64,000 nt of DNA from Brachybacterium faecium DSM 4810 (GCA_000023405.1 CP001643.1:1488001-1552000), one strand, 5' to 3'. Positions 16,727-28,862 are shown, counted from the stretch's first letter. Made by a program: numbers and translations. The notes: a model not told the origin generated them from the sequence alone.

Positions 16727-17292
16727 TCAGAGGAGGAAGCGGTTGCCGCGGACCAGCCGGTGCCACTGCTTCCCGAGCCCCACATGGTCGCCGGCGGCGA
16801 GCCCGGCCATCGCGATCACGGCCACCGCCATCAGCAGGTGGGTGTCGTAGAGCGGGTTCGAGGCGATCGGGAACGCGGCCAGGTACATCAGGGTGTACAT
16901 CGCCGCCGCCGAGACCGCGGCCAGCCGGGTGCCGATGCCGAGCATGAAGGCGACGCCGACGCCCAGCAGGCCGAGCATGAACAGCACGTCCGTCAGCGGG
17001 TTGATCGAGAGGAAGAACTCCCAGGCCCCGAGAACGGGTTGCCGCCCGCGATCGAACCGCCGAGGAATCCGGCGGTGGGCGAGCCGCCGTTGAGCCAGGA
17101 GCCCTCGGCGGGCGTCGAGAAGTTCAGCCCGAAGGTCTTGTCGAGGAACGCCCACAGGAAGGTGAAGCCGACCATGAGCCGGGCGATGCCGAGGACGGTG
17201 TAGCCCCAGCTCTTCTTCTCGGCGCCGACGGAGGTGCCGACGCGAGCGGCGGGGGTGGGGAGTGCGGCGGGCGAGGCGGCGGTGGCAGTCAC
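16727..17292 (-). pseudogene. DoxX family membrane protein gene, broken by a -1 frameshift
   Basis: The GTG start at 17292 has a GAAAGG ribosome site 9 nt upstream. The first frame gives TVLGIARLMVGFTFLWAFLD, a DoxX N-terminal span, and runs to GGSIAGGNPFSG near 17028. There the match passes to another frame, AWEFFLSINPLTDVLFMLG and onward to the natural stop at 16727. Together they make a normal product of about 188 residues with four membrane spans. One extra C in the CCCC run at 17026-17029 would restore one frame. It is either a recent inactivation or a sequencing error in a homopolymer. DoxX proteins act in membrane redox systems; the exact role here is unknown. Confidence 0.85.
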
Positions 17293-17643
17293 GGCGGATG
17301 CCTTTCGATCGGTCCCGGAGGGACGCGGACGGGGGATGGTGTGACACCGACAGACTAGGTGCGCGCAGCCCCTCCGCAGCAGGGACCAAGGTCACCGAAA
17401 ACGCGCCATGACCTGCAGGGATGTAGGTCCCGGCGGAGTGTGCCGGAGAGCGCTCGTGCGGCGCCCCTCACCTCGCCGCGGTCGGTGCGGCATCTCCGTG
17501 CTATTCTCACCGGGTCACTTCGGCGAGGGAGCGGGCAGCGAGCCCCTCCGTGATCGACGCGGTGCGGACCTGGGGAGCAGAGCCTCCCGGTGCCCCGTGG
17601 CGTCGCTCACCGTCGAGCCACCGCATCCACGAGGAGCACCCCC
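17293..17643. other. 351-bp divergent promoter region between doxX and rplY
   Basis: No gene is seen. On the minus strand TAGTCT (17357-17352) is a likely -10 for doxX, giving a leader of about 53 nt. On the plus strand TATTCT at 17502-17507 is a likely -10 for rplY. Confidence 0.55.
17502..17507 (+). promoter_or_regulatory. Candidate -10 box (TATTCT) of rplY
   Basis: TATTCT fits TAnnnT and would start transcription near 17514. That leaves a leader of about 130 nt, unusually long here and large enough for control by structure. No -35 is clear. Confidence 0.4.
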
Positions 17644-18255
17644 ATGGCTGAGAAGCTGAACGTCGAGCTGCGCGAGGACTTCGGCAAGGGCGCGTCCCGC
17701 CGCCTCCGCGCCGAGAACCGCGTCCCCGCCGTCCTGTACGGACACGGCGAGGCCCCCCTCCACCTCTCGCTGCCGGGCCACGACACCGCCCTGGCCGCCC
17801 GCAACCCCAACGCGCTGCTCGAGCTCGCGCTCTCCGACGGCACCAAGCACCTGGCGCTGATCAAGGAGATCCAGCGCCACCCGCTCAAGCGCAGCCTGAA
17901 CCACCTCGACCTGATCACCGTCCGCAAGGGCGAGAAGGTCGAGGTCGAGATCCCGGTCATCCTCACCGGCGAGCCCGTCGCCCCGGCGGTCGCGTTCGTC
18001 GACCTGCAGACCCTCACCCTCTCGGTCGACGCGCTCAACGTCCCCGAGCAGGTCGAGATCTCCGTCGAGGACACCGAGGACGGCTACCAGCTGTTCGCGG
18101 GCGACGTCACCCTGCCGGAGGATTCCGAGCTGGTCACCGACGCCGAGATCCTCGTCGTCTCCGTCGCGGTGCCGCGCATCGAGGAGGAGCCCGAGGAGGG
18201 CGAGGAGGAGGCCGCCGAGGGCGAGTCCGCCGAGGAGCCCGCCGAGGAGGAGTGA
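17644..18255 (+). CDS. rplY: Large ribosomal subunit protein bL25 / general stress protein Ctc
   Basis: Binds 5S rRNA. 203 residues of the long two-domain Ctc form. The N-terminal L25 barrel has LNVELREDFGKGASRRLRAE and VPAVLYGHGE. The C-terminal TL5-type beta domain covers about residues 95-180. It ends in a tail of about 25 almost purely acidic residues (EEEPEEGEEEAAEGESAEEP). It lies upstream of pth, the usual order, with a strong inverted repeat between them. Confidence 0.96.
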   Translation: MAEKLNVELREDFGKGASRRLRAENRVPAVLYGHGEAPLHLSLPGHDTALAARNPNALLELALSDGTKHLALIKEIQRHPLKRSLNHLDLITVRKGEKVEVEIPVILTGEPVAPAVAFVDLQTLTLSVDALNVPEQVEISVEDTEDGYQLFAGDVTLPEDSELVTDAEILVVSVAVPRIEEEPEEGEEEAAEGESAEEPAEEE

Positions 18256-18331
18256 CCCGAGGAGGAGTGACCCTCGGGAGCGGCGGGGAGGGGCGTGGAA
18301 GCCCCTCCGCCCCGCTCCGTTGCTCACACAC

Positions 18332-18372
18332 CGGTACCGGGGCGTCGCGCACTGCGCGGCGCCCCGGTACCG
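18332..18372 (+). terminator. 19-bp inverted repeat between rplY and pth
   Basis: The arms 18332-18350 and 18354-18372 pair throughout with one G-T wobble, around the loop ACT. It is either the rplY terminator or an attenuator ahead of pth. There is no T run. A smaller GGAGGGGC/GCCCCTCC hairpin lies just before it, at about 18285-18308. Confidence 0.75.
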
Positions 18373-18514
18373 TATCCGGGGTCGTGCGACCGGCCTCGGG
18401 CCGCGTGCGCACCCCACGAAGCACGCCGATCCGGGCCAGCACGAGCGCAGGCCCGCACCCGGCCGCGCCGGCCCGCAGCACCGCGCCGGCGCCAGGCAAG
18501 CGAGGAGCAGCCCC

Positions 18515-19129
18515 ATGACCGCGAGCGGACGTCCCCGAGGCCCCTACCTGGTGGTGGGGCTCGGCAATCCCGGTCCCCGATACGCCGCCACCCGGCACAA
18601 CATCGGCCAGATGGTGCTGGACCACATCGCCGACGCCGGCGGCGGGCGCTTCGCCGCGGCGCGGCGCGCCCAGGCCGTGGTGCTCGAGGGCCGGCTCGGG
18701 AACCCGGGGGCCGACGAGCGCGTGATCCTCGCCAAGACCACGACCTTCATGAACGTCTCGGGCGGTCCGGTCAAGGCCCTGGCCGCGTACTACGACATCC
18801 CGCCGGCGCGCGTGGTGGCCGTGCACGACGAGGTCGACATCCCCTTCGACGCCGTGCGCCTCAAGCTCGGCGGCGGGGAGGGCGGCCACAACGGCCTGCG
18901 CGACATCACCAAGGCGCTCGGCACCAAGGACTACCTGCGCGTCCGCGTCGGCGTCGGCCGCCCGACCGGCGGCCGCGACACCGCCGACCACGTCCTGGCC
19001 CCGTTCAGCGCGACCGAGCGCAAGAGCCTCGACCTGCTCGTCGCCGATGCCGCCGACGCCGTGGAATCCCTGATCCTCGAGGGCCTCACCACCGCCCAGC
19101 AGCGCTTCCACTCCCGAGAGAGCCGATGA
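18515..19129 (+). CDS. pth: Peptidyl-tRNA hydrolase
   Basis: Frees stalled peptides from tRNA. 204 residues. The active-site regions are in order: GLGNPGPRYAATRHNIG with the catalytic His, FMNVSGGPV with the substrate-binding Asn, AVHDEVDIPF with the catalytic Asp, and GGEGGHNGLRDI. The ATG has GAGGAG upstream. It overlaps mfd by ATGA (19126-19129), so the two are coupled. Confidence 0.97.
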   Translation: MTASGRPRGPYLVVGLGNPGPRYAATRHNIGQMVLDHIADAGGGRFAAARRAQAVVLEGRLGNPGADERVILAKTTTFMNVSGGPVKALAAYYDIPPARVVAVHDEVDIPFDAVRLKLGGGEGGHNGLRDITKALGTKDYLRVRVGVGRPTGGRDTADHVLAPFSATERKSLDLLVADAADAVESLILEGLTTAQQRFHSRESR

Positions 19130-22100
19130 CCGCACAGACCACCGCCCCCCGCCCCACGACCGCCGAGGCCCCGCTGCGCCCGCTGCTGGACCAGCTCGCG
19201 CGCGGGCGCGACCTCACCGCGGTCCGCGACCTGGTCGAGGCCGGCGCCGAGTCCGGGGAGGGCGGCAGCATCGTCGCCGCCACCGGGCTGTTCCCCTTCC
19301 TCGTGGCGGACCTCGCCCGCCGCGCCACCGCCGAGCAGCCGCTCGTGATCGTCACCGCGACCACCCGCGCGACCGAGGACCTGCGCGCGGCGCTGTCGGC
19401 GCTCGTCGGCACCGAGCATCTGGTGGAGCTGCCCGCCTGGGAGACGCTGCCCCACGAACGGCTCTCCCCGCGCGCCGACACCGTCGCCAAGCGGCTGTCG
19501 ACCCTGCGCCGGATCGCCCATCCGGAGAGCGAGGACCCGGCGCACGTGGTGCTCATGCCGGTGCGCTCGCTGCTGCAGCCGATCGCCAAGGGCCTGGGCG
19601 AGCTGCGCCCGGTGCGCGCCGCGGTGGGGGACACCTACCCTCTCGAGGACCTCGAGCGCGACCTCACGGGCGCCGCCTACGCGCGGGTGGACATGGTCGA
19701 GAAGCGCGGCGAGTTCGCCGTGCGCGGCGGCATCCTGGACGTCTTCCCGCCCACCGAGCCGCATCCGGTGCGCGTGGACCTCTTCGGCGACGAGATCGAC
19801 GACGTGCGGTACTTCTCCGTCGCCGACCAGCGCTCCCTGGACCCCGCCCCCCGGGGCCTGGACGCCCCGCCCTGCCGCGAGATCCTCCTGACCCCCGCGG
19901 TGCGCGAGCGCGCCCGCGCCCGCGCCGAGGAGCTGCCCGGCGTGCGCGACCTGCTGCTGCGGATCGCCGACGGCATCGCGGCCGACGGCATGGAGTCGCT
20001 CAGCCCGGTCCTCGTCGACGGCATGGAGCAGGTCGCCGACGTGCTCCCGGCCGGTGCCCGCTTCCTCGTGATCGACCCCGAGAAGGCCCGCGCCCGGGCC
20101 GACGAGCTGGTCGCCACCACCGACGAGTTCCTCGCCGCCGCCTGGTCCAGCGCCGCCGCCGGCGGCGGGCTGCCGATCGACGTCGGCGCGGCGAGCTTCG
20201 TGCCGCTGTCCGAGGCGAAGGGCCACGCCCGCGAGGGCGGACGGCCCTGGTTCACCCTGGCCGCCTTCGGGCTGGACACGGACGTCGACCTCACCACGTC
20301 CTCCACCACGCATCCGGGCTACTCCGGGAAGCCGGGGGACGCCGCGAAGGACCTCGAGCGCCGCCGCGCCGAGGGCTGGTCGGTGCTGTCCACGATGGTC
20401 GGTCCGGGCGGGGCCCGCCACGTGGCCGAGAACCTGCGGGCCGAGGGGCTGCCGGCGGTGTTCTCCGCCGAGCTCGACGCCCCCGTGGCGCCCGGCGAGG
20501 CGGTGGTCACCGTCGGCCCCTTCGCCGAGGGGCTCGTCGACGAGGACCTCCAGCTGATCCTGGCCGCGGAGCGGGATCTCACCGGCAAGTCCGGGGCGCG
20601 CCGCGGCGAGGAGCGCAAGATGCCCTCGCGGCGCCGCAACGTCGTCGACCCGCTGCAGCTGCGCCCCGGGGACCACGTCGTCCACGCCCACCACGGCGTG
20701 GGCCGCTTCGTGGAGATGACCCGCCGCGCCGTGGGCAGCGGTGCCAAGCGCACCACGCGCGAGTACCTCGTCATCGAGTACGCGCCCTCGAAGAAGGGCC
20801 AGCCCGGTGACCGCCTCTACGTGCCCAGCGACCAGCTCGACCAGGTCACCAAGTACGTCGGCGGCGAGGAGCCGAGCGTCAACCGGATGGGCGGCGCCGA
20901 CTGGGCGAAGACCAAGTCCAAGGCCCGCAAGGCGATCCGGGAGATCGCCGACGAGCTGGTGCGGCTGTACTCCGCTCGGCAGTCCGCGCCCGGGCACGCC
21001 TTCGGCCCGGACACGCCGTGGCAGCGCGAGCTCGAGGACTCCTTCGAGTTCGTGGAGACCCCCGATCAGCTGGTGACGATCGACGACGTCAAGGCCGACA
21101 TGGAGAAGTCGGTCCCCATGGATCGCCTGATCCTCGGCGACGTCGGCTACGGCAAGACGGAGATCGCGGTCCGCGCCGCCTTCAAGGCGGTCCAGGACGG
21201 CAAGCAGGTCGCCGTGCTCGCCCCCACCACGCTGCTCGCCCAGCAGCACCTGGACACCTTCGCCGAGCGCTACACCGGCTTCCCGGTGACCGTGCGCGGG
21301 CTCTCCCGCTTCCAGAACCCGGCGGATTCCGAGGCGACCGTCGAGGGCCTGCGGGACGGCAGCGTGGACATCGTGATCGGCACCCACCGGCTGCTCACCG
21401 GCAATGTGCGCTTCAAGGACCTGGGCCTGCTGATCGTCGACGAGGAGCAGCGCTTCGGGGTCGAGCACAAGGAGACGCTCAAGGCGCTGCGCACCAACGT
21501 GGACGTGCTGTCGATGTCCGCCACCCCGATCCCGCGCACCCTCGAGATGGCGGTGACGGGGATCCGGGAGCTCTCGATCCTCGCGACCCCGCCGGAGGAG
21601 CGCCATCCCGTGCTCACCTACGTCGGCGCCCAGGAGGACAAGCAGGTCACAGCAGCGATCCGCCGTGAGCTGCTGCGCGAGGGCCAGGTGTTCTACATCC
21701 ACAACCGGGTCGAGGACATCGACCGGGTCGCCGCGCACCTGCGCGAGCTGGTGCCCGACGCGCGGGTGCAGGTCGCCCACGGCAAGATGAACGAGCACCA
21801 GCTCGAGCGGGTCCTCATCGACTTCTGGGAGCGGGACTTCGACGTGCTCGTGTGCACCACGATCGTGGAGACCGGGCTGGACATCTCCAACGCCAACACC
21901 CTCATCGTCGAGAATGCGGACAGGTTCGGCCTCTCGCAGCTGCATCAGCTGCGCGGCCGCGTGGGCCGCTCGAGCGAGCGCGCCTACGCGTACTTCCTCT
22001 ACAACGCCACCAAGCCCCTCACCGAGCTCGCGCACGACCGCCTCACCACGCTCGCCACCAACACCGACCTCGGTGCGGGCATGCAGGTGGCGATGAAGGA

Positions 22101-22758
22101 CCTCGAGATCCGCGGCGCCGGCAACCTGCTGGGCGGGGAGCAGTCCGGGCACATCGCCGGGGTGGGCTTCGACCTCTACGTGCGGATGGTGGGGGAGGCC
22201 GTGGCGGCGTTCCGCGGCGAGGGCAGGGCGCCTGAGAAGGAGATCCGGGTCGAGCTGCCGCTGGACGCCCACGTGCCGCACGACTACATCGGCTCCGAAC
22301 GGCTGCGGCTCGAGGCCTACTCGAAGCTCTCCGCCGTGCGCGAGGTCTCCGAGATCGCGCAGATCCGTGCCGAGCTCACCGACCGCTACGGCACCCCGCC
22401 CGCCCCGGTCGAGGTGCTGCTGGACGTGGCACGGTTCCGCATCGACGCCCGCACCGCCGGGATCGACGAGGTCCAAGCCCAGGGCAAGATGATCCGCTTC
22501 GCCCACCTCGAGGTGCCGGACTCCGCCGCGATGCGGATGAAGCGGCTGTACCCGGGCACGGTGCTGAAGCCCGCGATCCGTCAGGTGCTGGTGCCGCGGC
22601 CGATGACCTCCCGCCTGGGAGGCACGGAGCTGCGCGATCACGAGCTGCTGGAGTGGTCCCGCGACGTGCTGCGCACCCTCGTGCCCGCCGCCGCGGAGCA
22701 GATCTCCGCACCGACCGTGCAGGAGACGGACGGGGCGCAGGGCCGGGGCTCGGCGAAG

Positions 22759-22761
<3 letters not shown>
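19126..22761 (+). CDS. mfd: Transcription-repair coupling factor Mfd
   Basis: Removes stalled RNA polymerase at DNA damage and recruits UvrA. 1211 residues. The N-terminal UvrB-like part ends near 480. The RNA-polymerase-binding CarD-like domain begins near 515 (GDHVVHAHHGVGRFVEM). The translocase has Walker A GDVGYGKTE at about 671, the DEEQ box IVDEEQRFG near 771, SMSATPIPRTL, and the TRG region QLHQLRGRVGRSS. The C-terminal UvrA-inhibiting TRCF domain has VELPLDAHVPHDYI. Its TAG stop overlaps the -10 box of the next gene. Confidence 0.97.
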
Positions 22762-24909
<2,148 letters not shown>

Positions 24910-24928
24910 CGTCCCCAGGACGAGGCTG

Positions 24929-24940
24929 TAACCTGCTCGC
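24929..24940 (+). promoter_or_regulatory. Promoter of the ftsB-like gene: CTGACG-N17-TAACCT, leaderless arrangement
   Basis: The -10 TAACCT (24929-24934) is followed by six bases and ATG at 24941. A -35-like CTGACG lies at 24906-24911 with a 17-bp spacer, overlapping the eno stop. No Shine-Dalgarno is seen. Confidence 0.65.
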
Positions 24941-25621
24941 ATGAGCAGCAGACGACCGGGCGCCCCGCGATCGACGAGGCGCCCGGTCTCTGCGTCCGGG
25001 GGCAGGCGCCCCGGGACGCGGTCGACCTCCCGCCCCGGCTCCACGACCTCCCGCACGGCGTCCTCGGCCGGCACCCGCACCCGCGGTCCCGCCGCGGCCT
25101 CCCGGCCCGCGGCGACCCCGCCGAGCGCCCCCGAGGAGGACGGCCCCGGCATCACCATCACCCGGCGGATGCTCGCGCTCGTGGCCCTGGTGGTCATCGC
25201 GCTGGCCGCCCTCGTCCCCACCGTCAACACCTACGTCGCCCAGCGCCAGGAGCTCGCCGAGCTGCGCGCGCAGGTCGGGCAGCAGGAGCAGCAGGTCGAT
25301 GACCTGCGCGAGCAGGTGGCGCGCTGGGAGGACCCGACCTACGTCGCCGCGCGCGCCCGCGAGAGGCTGCTGTTCGCGATGCCGGGCGAGACCCAGTACC
25401 GCCTCACCGACACCTCCGGGCGGGACGTGCCCCTCACCGAGGCCGAGCGGGCCCAGGAGGAGGCGAAGGACGGCGAGTGGTTCTCCGTGCTCTGGGAGAG
25501 CCTGGAGGGCTCCAGCCGCGTCACCCCCGAGGACATCCCCGACGAGACCGGCTCCACCGAGGACGACGTCTCCGAGCAGGACCCCGCCGACGACACCACC
25601 GATCAGGACACCGACCAGTGA
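24941..25621 (+). CDS. Septum formation initiator, FtsB/DivIC-like
   Basis: 226 residues. An Arg/Pro/Ser-rich basic cytosolic region of about 75 residues leads to one membrane span (MLALVALVVIALAALVPTVN, about 77-96). A coiled coil follows outside the membrane (RQELAELRAQVGQQEQQVDD, about 100-130), then the DivIC motif WEDPTYVAARARERLLFAMPGE. The tail is acidic. FtsB/DivIC joins FtsL and FtsQ/DivIB in the divisome. It overlaps the next gene by GTGA. Confidence 0.92.
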   Translation: MSSRRPGAPRSTRRPVSASGGRRPGTRSTSRPGSTTSRTASSAGTRTRGPAAASRPAATPPSAPEEDGPGITITRRMLALVALVVIALAALVPTVNTYVAQRQELAELRAQVGQQEQQVDDLREQVARWEDPTYVAARARERLLFAMPGETQYRLTDTSGRDVPLTEAERAQEEAKDGEWFSVLWESLEGSSRVTPEDIPDETGSTEDDVSEQDPADDTTDQDTDQ

Positions 25622-26187
25622 GCACCCTTCCCCCTCTGCCCTACGAATCCCCGGCCACGGCGCGCGATCTGGAGATCATGCGCGAGCAGCTGGGACGGGA
25701 CATGCGCGGCGTCGTCTCGATCGCCCGCCGCTGCGGCTGCGGCCGGCCCGCCGTGGTGCGCACCGCCCCGCGCCTCGAGGACGGCACCCCGTTCCCCACT
25801 TCGCTCTACCTCACCCTGCCCTGGCTCACGCTCGAGCTCTCCCGCCTCGAGGCCACCGGTCTGATGGCCGAGCTCACCGAGCGGCTCGCCCAGGAGCCCG
25901 CGCTCGCGGCCGCGTACCGCACCGCCCATGAGCGCTACCTCGCCCGCCGCGAGGAGGTCGGCGAGGCGGAGGAGGTGCGCCACGTGAGCGCCGGCGGCAT
26001 GCCCACCCGGGTGAAGTGCCTGCACGCCCTCGCCGGCCAGGCGCTCGCGGAGGGGGAGGGGGTCAACCCGATCGCCGACGAGGTGCTGCCGGGGATCGAC
26101 GGCGCCGTGCCCGAGCTGCGCTGCCGCTGCACGGAGGTCGAGGGATCGGGGGCCGCCGCGCCCGCGGCCGGGACGGAGGAGCGATGA
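25618..26187 (+). CDS. DUF501 family protein
   Basis: 189 residues from GTG 25618, which overlaps the previous stop. Conserved Cys clusters suggest a metal site: RRCGCGRPAVV near 38-48, VKCLHAL, and LRCRC near the C-terminus. The core also has TPFPTSLYLTLPWLT. The family is found mainly in actinobacteria, almost always between the divIC-like gene and ppx, as here. Its function is unknown. Confidence 0.93.
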   Translation: MSTLPPLPYESPATARDLEIMREQLGRDMRGVVSIARRCGCGRPAVVRTAPRLEDGTPFPTSLYLTLPWLTLELSRLEATGLMAELTERLAQEPALAAAYRTAHERYLARREEVGEAEEVRHVSAGGMPTRVKCLHALAGQALAEGEGVNPIADEVLPGIDGAVPELRCRCTEVEGSGAAAPAAGTEER

Positions 26188-27137
26188 GCGCGCCCGTCGC
26201 CGCGATCGACTGCGGCACCAACTCCATCCGCCTGCTCATCGCCCGCCGCGACGAGGCCTCCGGCCGGCTCGTCGACCTCGAGCGGGAGCTCGAGATGGTG
26301 CGCCTGGGGCTGGGCGTGGACCGCACCGGGCGCTTCGACCCGGTGGCCGTGGAGCGCACCCTCGCCGCCGCACGCCGGTACCGCGAGCTGATCGAGCACC
26401 ACGGCGTCTCCGTCCAGGACGTCCGCTTCGTCGCCACGTCCGCGACCCGCGACGCCTCCAACCGCGACCTGTTCATCGACGGGATCCAGGAGATCCTCGG
26501 CGTCGAGCCCGAGGTGATCAGCGGGCAGGAGGAGGCGGCGCTCTCCTTCCGCGGCGCGGTGAGCACCGTGGCGGACCTGCCGCCGGGGCCCCATCTGGTG
26601 GTCGACATCGGGGGCGGCTCGACCGAGCTGGTGCTCGGCACCGACGCCCCCAGCCACCGCATCAGCATGGACATCGGCTCGGTGCGGATGACCGAGCGGC
26701 ACCTGCAGTCCGATCCGCCGACCGCCGCGGAGATCGCCGCCGCGACCGCCGACATCGACGCCCACCTCGACCGGGCCGCCGCGGCCGTGCCGCTCGAGGG
26801 GGCCACCGCTCTCGTCGGCGTCGCCGGGACAGTGACCACCGTCACGGCCGTCATGGCGGGCATCGAGGACTATCGTCCCGACGTCACCCACGGGGCCGCG
26901 GCCACCGTCGACGAGGTGCGCCGCACCTGCGCCACGCTGCTGGGGGAGACCCGTGAGCAGCGCGGCCGGCGCCGCATCATCCACCCTGGTCGCATCGATG
27001 TCATCGGTGCGGGCGCCCTGATCTGGTCGCGCATCGTGGAGCGGGTCGCGCAGGCCGCGGGGCTCAGCGAGACCCGCACCAGCGAGCACGACATCCTCGA
27101 CGGCCTCGCCCTGGACCTGCTGGACCGCGTCCCCTGA
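26184..27137 (+). CDS. Ppx/GppA family exopolyphosphatase
   Basis: 317 residues of the sugar kinase/Hsp70/actin fold. Phosphate-binding loops: AIDCGTNSIRLLIA at about 6-19 and VVDIGGGSTELVLG near 138-151. SATRDASN and SGQEEAALSF are also typical. It splits inorganic polyphosphate or pppGpp; which one cannot be decided here. The short form lacks the C-terminal HD-like domain. It is the last gene of the eno-divIC-DUF501-ppx block, overlapping DUF501 by ATGA. Confidence 0.93.
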   Translation: MSAPVAAIDCGTNSIRLLIARRDEASGRLVDLERELEMVRLGLGVDRTGRFDPVAVERTLAAARRYRELIEHHGVSVQDVRFVATSATRDASNRDLFIDGIQEILGVEPEVISGQEEAALSFRGAVSTVADLPPGPHLVVDIGGGSTELVLGTDAPSHRISMDIGSVRMTERHLQSDPPTAAEIAAATADIDAHLDRAAAAVPLEGATALVGVAGTVTTVTAVMAGIEDYRPDVTHGAAATVDEVRRTCATLLGETREQRGRRRIIHPGRIDVIGAGALIWSRIVERVAQAAGLSETRTSEHDILDGLALDLLDRVP

Positions 27138-27193
27138 GGGCCGCGCCGCGCCCGCGCGGGGCCGGGCGGGCGGATGTCACCCCTCGGCCCGCT

Positions 27194-27228
27194 TTGTGTC
27201 AGGCCGTCAGCAGTTCTAGTCTGTAGGT
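27194..27228 (+). promoter_or_regulatory. Promoter of ndh: TTGTGT-N17-TAGTCT, leaderless arrangement
   Basis: -35 TTGTGT at 27194-27199, 17-bp spacer, -10 TAGTCT at 27217-27222, then GTAGGT and ATG at 27229. This is the best-formed leaderless promoter in the window. No Shine-Dalgarno is present. Confidence 0.75.
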
Positions 27229-28602
27229 ATGACCAATACTTTCGGCGGCAAGCCCCATGTCCTCATCCTCGGAGGCGGTTCCGTCGGTCTGACGACCGCG
27301 TCCGAGCTGCGCAAGACCCTCGGTGCGGAGGTCGCGATCACGGTCGTCGACCCGCGGCCGTATATGACCTACGCTCCGTTCCTGCCCGAGGTCGGCGCCG
27401 GCAGCATCGACCCGCGCAACGTCCTCGCCCCGCTGCGCAAGATCCTCCCCGGCGCCAAGGTCGTCACGGGCTCGGTCTCCGCGATCCGCAGCGCCGAGAA
27501 CACCGTCGTGGTGGAGCTCGAGGACGAGGAGAAGCTCGAGATCACCTACGACTACCTCGTCGTCGGCCTCGGTGCCGTCCCGCGCCTGCTGCCCATCCCC
27601 GGCCTCGCGGAGAACGCGATCGGCTTCAAGCAGGTCGAGGAGGCGACCGCCGTGCGCGACCGCATCCTGGCGAACCTCGGCGAGGCCGCGACCACCAAGG
27701 ACCCGGCCCTCCGCAAGCGCCTGCTCACCTTCACCTTCATCGGCGGCGGCTTCGCCGGCGGCGAGGCGGTGTCCGAGGCGGAGGACATGGTCCGCGACGC
27801 CCTGCGCTACTACCCCGACCTGCACTCCTCGGACATCCGCTTCGTGCTCGTCGACGGTGCCCCCTTCATCTTCCCCGAGCTCACCGAGGACCAGCGCGCC
27901 TACGTGCTCAACCAGCTGCGCGAGCGCGGCATCGAGGTCAAGCTCGAGACCTTCCTGAACTCCGCCGAGAACGGCGTGATCAAGACGAGCGACGGCGACG
28001 AGTTCGAGAGCGATCTGCTGGTGTGGAACGCCGGCGTGAAGCCCGCTCCGGTGCTCTCCGACTCCGAGGTCTCCGACCTGCCGGTGGTCACCGAGCGCGG
28101 CCCGCTCATGGGCAAGCTCGAGGCCCTGCCGGACCTGCGTGTCAACGGCGCCGACGGTCCGCTGGACGACGTCTTCACCGGCGGCGACTGCGCCGCGGTG
28201 CCGGATCTCGCCTCGGGCGAGGGCAAGTTCTGCCCCCCGAACGCGCAGCACGCGGTGCGCCAGGCGAAGCGCCTGGCGGACAACATCGCGCGCTCCATCC
28301 AGGGCCGTCCGCTGGTGGACTACTACCACCGCAATCTCGGTGTGATGGCCACCCTGGGCATGTACAAGGGCGTGTGCCGTCTGCAGCTGGGCGAGAAGGA
28401 GGTCGACGTCCGCGGGCTCCCGGCCTGGGCGATGGCCCGTGCGTACCACGTGTACGCGATGCCGACCTTCGGGCGGAAGGCCTCCGTCGTCGCCGGCTGG
28501 GCGACCAACCTCATCTCCCGCCGCGACATCATCGGCATCCCGCAGACCGAGACCCCGCGCGCGGCCTTCGAGTACGCCGCGAACACCGGCAAGAAGAAGT
28601 GA
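27229..28602 (+). CDS. ndh: Type II NADH:quinone oxidoreductase (NDH-2)
   Basis: Non-proton-pumping flavoenzyme that feeds electrons from NADH into menaquinone. 457 residues. FAD-binding LILGGGSVGLTTASELRKTL at about 11-30, YDYLVVGLGAVPR, the NADH-binding TFIGGGFAGGEAV near 165-177, the second FAD motif VFTGGDCAAVPDL near 315-327, and quinone-side NAQHAVRQAKRLADN. C-terminal hydrophobic and amphipathic segments dock it to the membrane. The ATG is fixed by the leaderless promoter. Its partner menG at 33146 makes the quinone. Confidence 0.94.
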   Translation: MTNTFGGKPHVLILGGGSVGLTTASELRKTLGAEVAITVVDPRPYMTYAPFLPEVGAGSIDPRNVLAPLRKILPGAKVVTGSVSAIRSAENTVVVELEDEEKLEITYDYLVVGLGAVPRLLPIPGLAENAIGFKQVEEATAVRDRILANLGEAATTKDPALRKRLLTFTFIGGGFAGGEAVSEAEDMVRDALRYYPDLHSSDIRFVLVDGAPFIFPELTEDQRAYVLNQLRERGIEVKLETFLNSAENGVIKTSDGDEFESDLLVWNAGVKPAPVLSDSEVSDLPVVTERGPLMGKLEALPDLRVNGADGPLDDVFTGGDCAAVPDLASGEGKFCPPNAQHAVRQAKRLADNIARSIQGRPLVDYYHRNLGVMATLGMYKGVCRLQLGEKEVDVRGLPAWAMARAYHVYAMPTFGRKASVVAGWATNLISRRDIIGIPQTETPRAAFEYAANTGKKK

Positions 28603-28647
28603 GCCGGTCGGGAGCACCCGCCTGAGCGGGTCTCCCGCCGAGAGCAC

Positions 28648-28680
28648 GGACGCCGCCGCACAGCAGGTGCGGCGGCGTCC
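28648..28680 (+). terminator. Terminator after ndh
   Basis: A perfect 14-bp inverted repeat, GGACGCCGCCGCAC at 28648-28661 and its complement at 28667-28680, around the loop AGCAG. It lies 45 bp after the ndh stop. Confidence 0.8.
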
Positions 28681-28770
28681 GCGCGTCCGGGCCCGGGCCC
28701 CCGATCCCCCGGACGGCGGCGCCGTGTGCCCGGAGCGCGTCGCGCCCGCGGGGACGGGATCGTGAGCGGC

Positions 28771-28776
28771 TATGCT
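28771..28776 (+). promoter_or_regulatory. Candidate -10 box (TATGCT) of nagB
   Basis: TATGCT predicts transcription from about 28783 and a leader of about 100 nt that includes the 15-bp repeats. No -35 is clear. Confidence 0.4.
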
Positions 28777-28804
28777 CGGAACCAGCTGAGAACGCGCAGG
28801 AACG

Positions 28805-28862
28805 GCCGACGGGCCAGGCCCCGACAGGCCAGGCCCCGACAGGCCAGGCCCCGACGGGCCAC
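28805..28862 (+). repeat. 15-bp tandem repeats in the nagB leader
   Basis: CCGACAGGCCAGGCC repeats in tandem about 3.5 times. The outer copies read CCGACGGGCC. It lies in the predicted 5' untranslated region, 22 bp before the nagB start codon. Confidence 0.85.
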
